From: Nymphaea colorata
Taxonomy: Eukaryota > Streptophyta > Magnoliopsida > Nymphaeales > Nymphaeaceae
Reading direction: 5' to 3'
NCBI RefSeq assembly: GCF_008831285.2
Contig: NC_045142.1
Location: 9,216,713 to 9,280,712, forward strand
DNA length: 64,000 bases
Of the stretch, positions 39,030 through 49,400 are shown one piece after another. The translations under genes and the position numbers were made by a program. A model generated the notes under the pieces. The model had not been told where the DNA came from and did no database searches. It saw only the letters and a list, made by a program, of their open reading frames with translations. Position 1 is the first letter of the stretch; every line of letters begins with the position of its first letter.

Positions 39030-39720
39030 GTTTGAATGTTTTAGTCTTCTTTCTAACTGTTAAAGCATGAATTTCATCAAAATCAATGAACTGCAAGGAT
39101 GTCTAAATGTTTTCTCCAATACCTTAAGTAAGGCAACAAATTATTTAGAAGATTTAGAGAGGCTGCAAAGGTCTACACAAATTTTATTTGCTAAAATTTC
39201 TAATTAGGGCTGCTATTTTTGTCAAAGATTTATCCTCTTTTTTTGTGTCCTATTGACATATGAGGCCATTTTCTCTTGTCAAATAATTTCTCAATAACAT
39301 TCATGTACACTTCTGAAATGATAACCCAAAAAAACTGATTTCAGAAAATATTTTGAGCACTTTGTGCAATTACCTACTATTTGAAAATGATGTGGACATG
39401 GTCCTACTGAGGAGCCGAAGGCATTCTATGAACAAAAATATGATGGAAGTCAAGACAGCAGTACCAAAAGAATTATCCCCCCAATCCAAGTAGATACCCT
39501 CTTGGGGATTTTGGTTATGGACCACATATATGTGTGACAAAATTTATATTTTATGATCAACTATTGTAATACACTTCTTACATGAATGTTATGATTTTTG
39601 TATTGTATGATGATTAGTTATATGTTGATAATTATGTAGAATGTAATGTTTCAAAGTGTACTTCTCTGGTACTATTTTATGCCAAAATTGCACTATGGAG
39701 AAATATATATCGATTAGGTA

Positions 39721-39751
<31 letters not shown>

Positions 39752-40288
39752 CGCGGCACCCTAGACTTGCCAACATGACATGCAAACATGTGCCACTAAA
39801 AGATTTTCAATGGCATGCATTGTGTGTCACGGAAAAACCTTTTAGTGGCATGCTCAACTTGTCATAGAACGTCAATAATGGCAAGCAAACATGTGCCACC
39901 AAAAGATCTTAGATGGCATGTGTCATGTGTCACTAAAAGGCCTTTGGTTGCATGGAAAGCATACCATAGAAAGTTAACAATGGCACTTAATGTATCTCAC
40001 TGAAGGACCTTGTCAGTGACATGTTTTTATATGCCATAAAGCACTTTTCTGACATGTAGTGGAAGACATAAAAAGCTTCAATGACACATTATATGCGTCT
40101 TTAAAAGTTTTTAGTGGCACAAATACTTTGCTATAGAAGACATGCATCTGTTGCACAAGCAAATAACGCCATTGAAGGGATTCACCCGCAGTACTTTCAC
40201 TGACATTTTTTGTGGCACATATTTCTCTCCACTAAATGTTTACAATGACACTTGAAGAGCGACACTAAAAACCAGTACTCTTGTAGTG
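39030..40288 (-). mobile_element. CACTA-like copy B, right part with terminus
   Basis: From 39070 to about 39915 it aligns in reverse with 11255-12092. The outer part (39766-40288) is full of degenerate repeats such as 'gtgccactaaaagat', 'gtgtcactaaaagg' and 'agtggcaca'. On the minus strand it starts exactly CACTACAAGAG, the terminal sequence of CACTA (En/Spm) transposons. The base triplet after it is GTT, a possible 3-bp target duplication whose partner was not found. No transposase was seen. A TA run at 39725-39752 lies between the inner part and the subterminal repeats. Confidence 0.75.
40278..40288 (-). repeat. CACTA terminal inverted repeat
   Basis: The plus strand reads CTCTTGTAGTG, the complement of CACTACAAGAG. 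It is directly bordered by subterminal repeats on its inner side. Confidence 0.75.
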
Positions 40289-41418
40289 GTTTGGGAGCAA
40301 GATGAGAGCCATTCACAAACTTCATAAAACACAGGCTCATCCTTACAGATTGGATCTGCCACCTCCATAATATGAAACCGATTCAATCAAGCTTGATAGA
40401 TACTAAGGAGGCAAAGGAGTTCCTCTCGTTGGACTGAGATATGAAGATTGAATATGATGATTATCATGATGATGCTGAATCAAGAATGCCATTAACAACG
40501 ATACCATATAAAAGGGCTGCTACAGAAGACAGAAAGAGGGAAGAACCATATACAAGAAAACACAATGTTTATGCCGGTTCGCGCTTTTGTTAACCTTACA
40601 TACACTTCAAGAATCTCTTCCTCTCTTTCCAACGTATCACTAGAGGGGAGAGGGATGATTATTCATTAAGTAGCATTCACAAGATACCAATGCATCTGTT
40701 CGACATCCTTTACATTTTCGTTACATTTATCTTTGTATGGAATACACGTAACCGACCTCCTCTCCTTGCTCGTGCTAATCAGATTTGTTTGCTTGTCTTT
40801 TTTGAAGAAAAAATAAGATCGAAAAAGCTATTGATTAACCATGTAAATTTCATGAGTGTGAGTTTAATCAAGTGGGCAGCCATCGCCCAGCTATTGGATT
40901 TTGTTAACTTGGCCCAGCGTGCGCAAGGCTCGAAAGCTCTAGTTGGCTTCTGCTATTTCGTGTCATATGCTCAACTTTCATGAGGTGGGTGGTTGGTTGT
41001 GAAAGATTTTCAACTTGACGCCAAAGCGCCATATTCTTCTTGAAAAGACTTGTATAGGATAACTCAATTCTAATTTACCGTCAGTTTTATGGCAAGCAGT
41101 TCACATGTCCAACGACCTTTCCAAATATCTTCGCAACTACCATATGTTTGCACGTGACAACTGCAGAAGAAGAAAGGAGCTATTTTTTCAGTATAATGTT
41201 TTCAAAGAAATATTTCTGGATAAACAGGCTTCAACTTAAAAAAAAAGAAAAAGGAAAGCACATTGACGTACGTATGTGTCATTTTCAAATGTTTGAATTA
41301 AACAAGTCATGCCTCGTGAAATAATAGTGAAATGAAAATTTAAGGTACGTCTATTATTTCATTTTTTCAAAAACTTGTGGTGCTTCTGTTACTACTATGA
41401 AAGCTAAGGACTCATGTA
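40289..41418. other. Intergenic region
   Basis: No gene or transposon was recognised between the CACTA terminus and the heat-shock gene promoter. Confidence 0.55.
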
Positions 41419-41426
41419 GAATTTTC
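41419..41426. promoter_or_regulatory. Possible distal heat-shock element half-pair
   Basis: GAATTTTC fits GAAnnTTC, two inverted heat-shock units, about 340 bp before the heat-shock gene start. Two units alone occur often by chance. Confidence 0.3.
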
Positions 41427-41581
41427 GGCAAATAATGCAGCTGGTGCCCCACATCCCCTCTGAGATCGAATATTGGTGGATCTCCCGAAAGCCCCCACAG
41501 AAGTAGGAAGCGTATTTCTTCACCAGACTGGTCCATCAGGGCCAGTTCTTGAGTTTCACTTCCTCCCCACATTCTCCCACG

Positions 41582-41594
41582 TTCCAGAATCTTC
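41582..41594 (+). promoter_or_regulatory. Three-unit heat-shock element
   Basis: TTCcaGAAtcTTC is a perfect alternating three-unit heat-shock element, the site bound by trimeric heat-shock factors. It lies 170 bp before the start codon and 12 bp before a TATA-like TTTAAAT (41606-41612), the usual arrangement in heat-induced promoters. Confidence 0.8.
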
Positions 41595-41605
41595 CTCTCT
41601 TCCGA

Positions 41606-41612
41606 TTTAAAT
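41606..41612 (+). promoter_or_regulatory. TATA-like box of the small HSP gene
   Basis: TTTAAAT lies between the heat-shock element and the start codon; transcription would begin near 41635-41645, giving a leader of about 120 bases. Confidence 0.45.
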
Positions 41613-41763
41613 TTCTGTTTCCTCGTTGCTTCTCCTCTCAGCGTCAGTCAAGTTATTTACTGGTTCTTCTTGAAGGTCCCCTTGCTGCCTTGCAGTTCAT
41701 TCACAACAATCTGCTCACACGTCATAGAACAGTACACCTTTATTTATCACTTCACCAGCGAGG

Positions 41764-42555
41764 ATGAGCATCAGCAGTGTAAAAGTCTCTATTCCCCTCT
41801 TCTCCGGAAGGAATTCGGCAACCTACCCACATCTTCGAACCACCAACTTGAGGCCGTTGGCTATGGGCGCAGACAGCAGGGATAGCCTGGATCACCTGCA
41901 CGGAGTGAGCAAGCAGCACCAAAGGCACCACCAGCCTCCGTCTTCAGGTACCATCGTCCTTCTGTGCTAACTTGTTTGCTATTTGCTTCCTCCTTCTGAA
42001 TCGCCTCTCTGATTTGCTTATAAAAATCGAAACTTATATGCCTTATAAATTGTGGGTATGGGAGAAACAGGGCTATGGGATCGGTTCCCGGCGGCAAGGG
42101 CCGTGCAGCAGATGATGGAGGCGATGGAGAGGATGCCCGAGGACCCTTTTGGCTACCCGCCATCCTTCAGGGACGACGGGTACAGGCGGGGAAGGACGCC
42201 ATGGGAAATCAGGGAGTCTGAGGAGGAGTTCAGGATGAGGTTCGACATGCCTGGGATGACCAAAGAAGACGTGAAGGTGTGGGTGGAGGAGAAGATGTTG
42301 GTGGTCAAAGCGGAGAAAATGACTACGAAGAAGAAGATAAATGAACAAAGACGGGAGGAAGAAGAAGGGCAGGAAGCGGAGGCGGAGGAGGGAAAATGGC
42401 CGGCCAAGAGCTACGGTAGGTACAGCAGCAGGATTGCTCTGCCTGACAACGCGCAGGTGGAGAAGATAAAGGCTGACGTGAAAGATGGGGTGCTTTACAT
42501 TACCATCCCCAAAACTAGAATCGCCAGTAGAATCTTTGGTATCAAAGTGCAGTAA
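41764..42555 (+). CDS. Small heat-shock protein, HSP20 family, plastid HSP21 type
   Basis: Exon 1 is 41764-41947, the intron 41948-42070 (GT-AG, 123 bp, phase 1) and exon 2 42071-42555, giving 222 residues. Residues 1 to about 45 are rich in Ser, Arg and Thr with no acidic residue before 37, as in a plastid or mitochondrial transit peptide. 'VQQMMEAMERM' (73-83) matches the Met-rich amphipathic helix typical of plastid HSP21. The alpha-crystallin domain runs from about 104 to 214: 'TPWEIRESEEEF', 'RFDMPGMTKEDVKVWVE', 'DGVLYITIPK'. Such proteins form oligomers that hold heat-damaged proteins in a refoldable state. An unusually long charged loop (144-170, many Lys then Glu) sits inside the domain. 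A heat-shock element lies upstream. A mitochondrial location is the main alternative. Confidence 0.95.
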
Positions 42556-43143
42556 GGATCAAGGTTGGGCTATCCTGCCAATTTTCCCAGTAAAAGGATG
42601 AGATCAATGGCCATGTCAGGATTTGGCTTTTCTTCTTTTTCTTTCCCTTCTGCAGAAGAATGCCAAGCTCTCGTTGGTCCATATTTTTCACTTTCCTTTT
42701 CTGTTGCTATTTACTAATTCGTTTGTAAATTTGTTCTAAATTGGGTGTAATGACGAGCGTGGAGCAAGCAAGCCTTAGCCTATCGACAATAGATTCGCCT
42801 TTTTATCTCTTTATTTTTCTCTCGTCTTTCCATAAACTCTTCCCGAGTATTGTATCTGGTGCATTTGTATTACAATCGGTATCGAAATTAGGGCAGGTAA
42901 ATTGGCCGAAGAATCGAACCGGAGCTCAGCTCATTTCTTGTACTGGGGCAAACCAGGTTCAAGCTTGTAACAGGAGTTAATTCAAAACATTCTTGAACTA
43001 TTAAGAAAAAGTTTCATTTGTCAATACCTTTGGAACTATGTACTAATTAAGCTCGGAGAACCGCCTACTTCAGAATATTATTCTTTCAACTGTTATCCAG
43101 CTAAATTTGAATTTCAGTTTATTATTTGGAAAAAGAAATTTTC
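42556..43143. other. 3' flank of the small HSP gene
   Basis: This should hold the 3' UTR (T-rich sequence with 'tttgtaaatttgttc' near 42720-42740). Nothing else was recognised. Confidence 0.45.
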
Positions 43144-43550
43144 GATGACTTTGGTCAGATTCTAATCGGATGTACTCTTTACCATATTTGGCTTTTCTGA
43201 ATGTTTACATATTCAAATTTGGATTCACATGTGAATGAAGAAAATTTTACACAATATCTGAACTTACAATATGAATGCCATCTGAAGCGGATCTGTCTAT
43301 TCACATCCATGTCTGTATTAAGACGCAACTTTCAAAATCTATGGACTTTGGACATAGGATGTTTATTTAAAACTATATCTAAATTGAATCAAGTCCAAAT
43401 CTGATTTAATATTTACTTACATTAGAATCCTAATCTGAACTTGATTGGATGTCATTTCTTAAATCTGAAAGTAATCCAAATTTTTGTCATATATCTTTTC
43501 TTATATCCAATTTTGATTGAATTCAACCTAAATCAGATGTATTGACATCC
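43144..43550. mobile_element. hAT-derived MITE related to the element at 1841-4790
   Basis: The left end 'gatgactttggtcagatt...tactctttaccatatttggcttttc' follows the same order as 1842 onward ('gatgtcaacggatcggatt...tactctttatcatatccggc'). The right end, 'cagatgtattgacatc', is the complement of that start. It is about 400 bp long with no coding capacity. It appears to be a non-autonomous derivative, diverged by many substitutions. Confidence 0.65.
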
Positions 43551-45071
43551 TTAGATCTAAAGTGCTATATGTAAAATGAATTAAGCCAAATGTTGGTTGT
43601 TCCTTCTGTTTTGGACTTTGAATTTCATTTCATAAGTTGGAACAAACTCTTTAGGGAACAAACTCTTTAGGGGCCAACAACGGGCGAAGTAGCAGGCAGT
43701 TCTCACTGCTTTCCGGCATTGACAATGCACTCAATCTACAAACGGTACATTAATACATACGTCAGTCTTGTACTTTGGTTTGGGCTTGGTAGCCTACACT
43801 GGGCATAAATGTTTTTGCCACTGCAAGAAAGCTTTCAAGGACAAACTCCTTCAGCGAGCCAGTTAAGAGAAAATCCTCGGTTCTGCTTTGACCATAACGC
43901 CTGCAAAGACGAGCTCAGGCTACTGAACGGTAGATGGAGAGTGTTGGAGGATTTTCAGCCTAAACAATTCCCTCTTACCATCCGATACAATTAGAACAGA
44001 ACTAGTTCTTAAGGAAGGGTTTTGGATTGTCTCTTTAGATAATAAACCGTGAAACTCCAACTCAGATCCAGCTGAAGTTACACAGACAAAGAGAGGCCTA
44101 GATGAAATAGGAGAGAGAGAGAGAGAGAGAGAAGGGTTGCAAGTTTGACTTTCAGAAAAAATGAACTGTCCTACCCCGAGAGGGTTGGTGCAACAGCTTG
44201 GACTGGGGAGCTGATACGCAGACAGTCTATTATTCAAGTATTAGAGGTATCAACCTTTGGTACTGCAAAAAAGAGAGCCCCTAATGTATAAATTGAAACA
44301 CACTAGAAGCAACATCCCAAGGCACCAAAAGTAGTGTATTTCAGTATCCCAACTTTTTTCACAATACAACAGAAAAAAAAAAAGGAATCGTATAATCAGA
44401 GTCATAAAATGTATTAATTAAAATACATGAAACCTTTTTTTTTCAGCATATAGTTGACGGAAGTGGACGTTTCAGATCCACAATGGAATAATATCTACAT
44501 CTAAATAATATCACATTTTTTTAGTGATCACGCAAGCATTACCATATTTTTCAAGATATCTCTTTTGTCACCAAGGCATGGGAAAGGGACGATGACAAAT
44601 CTTATTTGTTGTTTATTCTTACGTCCCTCTCCTAGCTCCAAATTCATAACCATCAACAACAAGATGGTAGTTTACTAGTCTCCGTGTTCCTCCCAAAAGG
44701 TGTTCCACGTGAGCTACTTTAGTTCCAAGGGTCGATAATGGTGTCGTTGAGGATGAAGTTCATCAATTAGCAACTTACGATTATAACTTTTTCTAAAGGT
44801 GATATAGATTACTTACTAACGTGTTCACTTTCATGTTTTTAGTTTCGTCCGCCCTTTGGCCATGGTTAAATAGTCAGGGACCTCCGGCTCTTTTATTATG
44901 AACAATACAAACTCAACTGCTACATGATAACGGATCTTAGGAGTTTCATCTTGCATCTAATAGCTGTATACAGCATTTAATCCATATCAGAATTCCAGAA
45001 ACAGGAAGATGCTCGCTGAATTGATGAGCAAAAGGTTACTCCCCTGTTAAAAACACTATATATATATATAC

Positions 45072-45108
<37 letters not shown>

Positions 45109-46438
45109 TTTCTCATAGAATATGCTTTTCTTATCTATTGACTGCAAAGAATTGTTTCTCTGTTCATTTCGCCATATGAAAGAGAGGAAAGATATCAAAG
45201 GAAAATATTTTCTTTACAGGCACAAAGTTAATTTCAAAAATTAATAATGACCACGTTGTTAAGTGATGCTAAACTATGCTAAGTAAGGTCTTCACACCAA
45301 AAATAGCCTTAAAAGAAACACCAGCTTCACACTAAAATCAGGTCAGCAAAATGGCTTAGTGCAATCAAGACTAGCCAACTAAAAAATTGGGCATATCTCC
45401 TTTCTTTCAATTCGCCTGATTTCTACCATCCTTCCCACAATATATCTGTTGAATTGAATTTCCAGGGCTGCCCGCTGTAGTCGTGTAATAACCTGAACAG
45501 GAACTTCCCTGTTTTTTTATCAGCAGAACCCAGCATGTTCGATTGTCCGATGTCTTGAGTCTTACAAGGCCTGCTTCAGCAGGAAGAGACTTGGTTTCAA
45601 GCAGCCACGACACCGAAGCCAAAGTACTACTAACCAGTATGTATTAACGCATGGATCAAAGTTATATTTGATGAAATAGAACATTACCAGGCTTACAGAA
45701 GTCAGTTGTCTAACAGGATACGGGTTCAGAAGTTGGTCATCCAACAGGCTTACATACAGCAGTCTCCATGAGGAAGGAGCCTACATAACCAACTGCGTAG
45801 GCCCATGGTCTTAGATGGAACTCTAGTTGGCTGCATGGTCAAACCTTTGTTTTCTAGGAAAACGACGAACCAAATTCAGACAAGCCACAATTCAAACCTC
45901 TCCTCTGTTAAGAACTGAAAACCTTATTTAGCCAGCCAGACATAATAGCGATCCTGATGACGTACAAGTCTCGATTCTTGGACTACGCTTCTACCTGGGC
46001 TATGCTGCACACTGCCTGGATGATGCAAAAAAGATGGGATTGACTGTAGACATGCGTTACTTATCCTGGGGTCTCCAACATTGAAATCTTTATATAGAAA
46101 TGCATCTAAAAAGGTACTGAAGATGTAGAACACTTCAGGTATTATGCTCCGGATCTTACCTTTTCTGCTCCATAGAAAGTTTTCCTTGATTCACCCCCAG
46201 TACACAGAAAATTGTATTTGTTTCCTACGTTTTATGATAAAGCCACTTCCAGTAGTTTGCAGCCTGTAGATCTAGTAAGTGCCATATCCCATTTTTGTGC
46301 AGATAGCAGATCAGCAGGCAGGATACACATCAATTTACATGAGCGATTACACACTGATAATATGACAGAATGGGGCATTACATTTATGAGCAACATAAAA
46401 CTTGATTGATGCACAAATAACCTACGACAAATCTCATT
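43551..46438. other. Intergenic region downstream of TELO2
   Basis: It contains a GA run (44110-44132) and a TA run (45055-45105). Short frames, for example minus strand 45407-45622 and 43920-44237, have no family resemblance. The TELO2 3' UTR should lie just left of 46439. Confidence 0.5.
45055..45105. repeat. (TA)n microsatellite
   Basis: An interrupted TA run of about 50 bp. Confidence 0.9.
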
Positions 46439-49400
46439 TTACATGTTATACTTGAACTTGATAGACCCTTTCAGTAAATTGGAAATGCTTCCATCTGAAG
46501 AATCTGATGATTCAACAGCTCTGAAAGCTTGAAGAGCCATTTCTGAGTGAAGTTGAAGGCATGCCATAGCCATCTGCACAAGTGGATTGAAGAAATATGC
46601 TGTCATAAGCATCTAAAGCAGAAAAGATGTAATCCAGCAACTTTTGATATGCAACAGCAATAGAACAAAAGAAAGGTCAAATTAATGCAGAAACAAATCA
46701 TGATCAATAAGAATGAAAAACCAAGAACCGTTCAATTGTGTGTGCTCTATAAAATAGCTTGGCTAGAACAGCACTGATAAGAACCCCATTAATTAAGGAA
46801 AGAAAAAGGAAAATACTTCAGCAGCTACAAATTACAGGTAATTTTCTCTTCGCATGAAAAAAAGAAACAGAAATCCTGGTTCAGAATTTTTCAGCATGAT
46901 AGCTGCAAAAGTACAACAAGAAATGTGCTAAATGTTACTGATCAAGAAGGAGCCAACAGGTAGCTTGAAAAAAATAAAAAAAGACTTAGAGAGGGTGGTT
47001 ACAGAAAGGGATGGGAGTTGTATGGAAGTGATGTATCCTGAACCGTCACGTAAGAGTTTATTTTCAGTCTTCACTAACAAGATGCCAACTAATCTTTCTG
47101 CATTCTATCCAAACATTATGCAATTCTTTGTTTTCCCATGAATTACTTTAGATGCAACACGAATGACTGCTTTATCACCCAGAAAAAAATAAGATAAAAT
47201 AAAGTGTGGTACATTAAATAGACACTGTCAAAGGACCTAAAACTGATTTGTCAGACCTTGAACACATTGGATATGCTAATTAGGAAACGCACTGATCATG
47301 CTAATTCTAAAAAGCAAATTCAGTGCAAACTAGTTTATCTATGAACCATGAAAAAATTGTGAAGAGAGGAAATGAATGTAATCAGGAAATTAAAGCCTTT
47401 TCTCAGTAAAGTAAACATACTGATGAACATTCAGTGTCTATGTCCGTTTCAGCAACATGAAGAATCCAAGTTCGTATCCACTCAAGTCCTCTGGCAATAT
47501 CATTTCCTTGAACCAAGGAGGAAGCGATAAATGATGGATGAAGAGAAAGCAATATACATGAAGCCGTGAAAAGGGCTGATCTTCTAACAAATGCTTCAGC
47601 ATGATGAGAAACCATCCTGCACATTGACATATCAGTTAAATTGAGATATACACAAAAGGAACTGCAAAAGTCCATGTGAAGCAATAGTTTTTACCTTGAG
47701 CTAATTAGGTCGAGCACTGGTGAAGCTAATGCTGATGCTTCTGGATGCAAAGCCATACATTTCATGCAAACTCCAAGCAGATGAATCAGTTTCCCAAGAA
47801 CAATGAAGTCCCTCCCAAGTAGATCCACACCATGGATTTTCTTATCATATCCTTGCAAAATTGGAAGCATAAAAGCCGCAGCATACATCGGAAATCTGTT
47901 TTTTGTCCACTCAAGGTTTTCATGTATTTTCAATGATTGGCTGCCCCATCTTCGAGACTTTCCCATTTTGAGATGCACTGATTTAGTAGGGAGTTTCCTC
48001 TCATACCTATGTGACCAACTCAGCAATGTGTCAGTCTCTGAAATCTCCTTCCAGGGGCCAGCACCAGCAGGTCCTTTGCTACTAGGAGCATACCATGGTC
48101 GACTTCCTAAACCAACAACTGAAACAAGAGATTGATCTTGACACTTCACTCCTATAGTGCTCTTAGCATGAGAGAGTTCAAGAGCTCCATCTGTCAGCAC
48201 ATCAAGGATTAGGATCCTTTGGCTGATATCCACATTTGGAGAATATAACAACTTAGTGAGAACATCCAAAGATTCAAATGGACATGAAAAAACCAATGCA
48301 ACAAGTGCTTTTTGCCGCTTCTGCTCATCAGATTCTTCTTCCCCCTCAACAGCTATATCAGAGCATCGGACATGAACAAGTGCTTTAGCAAGATCTCCTG
48401 CCACATACTGAAGTTCATCTGGTGCTGCTCGTATGAGATTTTCAGCAACATAAAGAGCTCTTTCGACCTAAGAACAAGAAAAAATAGAAGAAAACATGCA
48501 TGTCAAAGTTAACCACAAACAAAGAGGACAATTTTGTTATATCAGTCCATCTCAAGTGTTGAAATTAGAAAGTTTATACTTAAGTGTGGTAGTTTCTTGA
48601 TTATTTAAAAGTTAGAGTCTTCTTTAGTCATTTATATCTTTATGTGTCGACTCTGTCGAGTAAAGACTCTAGCCAACCCCTATTCTCTCTTTAAATAAGA
48701 GATTAGGGTTAGCAATGAAGGGACGATAGTTTATTCTCATTCTCTTTCTCTCGTTCTCTTTTGTTCCCTCTCTTTTCTCCATCTTTTGTAATATCAGAGC
48801 CGGTGATCTCCATCCTTCTCCGGCGACGGTTGACGTGATTTTCTAGCGACATCTTCTCCTATCTCTTCCTATTTCTTTTCTTTTCTTTCTCTACCCTTCC
48901 TTTCTCTCTTCTCTCTGCTGATCGAAAACTAGTGGAGCAGCGTGGAAGGGGAACCTAATCACACGTGAGAGGTATGTGTGATTAGGTCCCCAACGTGGAT
49001 GTAGTGCAGCATAAGCAACTACATGGAAGTTGCGCGTGGGAGTTGCAGTGGAACATTTTTTTTTTCTGATCTGGCACGTAGAACGGTAGAAGACTGCAAG
49101 GGCTTGTATCAAAAGTTTCTTAATTTCTGCTGTTGAAGAAGAAGTTCAGGCTAGATCTGGTCGTTGCTGTGTGGGAGATGACAAGATCAGTTCTGGAATG
49201 TGGATCATATCAGATCTGATAAAAAAAAAATATCAATATCTGGATGTCGATACATTGAAGCCACGGACATCGACAGAAATTTATATGTGCAGCGGTGTGG
49301 CAGTCGACATTGGTTAATGTCTTAAGGACGTTTCTATCTCAAGACCGCTGACTGTAACATAAACATTTGGGGACCTACGCAATCTATTGTGGAAGTCATG

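Noticed and set aside
42052-42070. Start of the small HSP within exon 2 (ATG at 42058)
   Set aside because: This would drop the transit peptide. The GT-AG intron 41948-42070 joins in phase with an upstream frame of transit-peptide composition.
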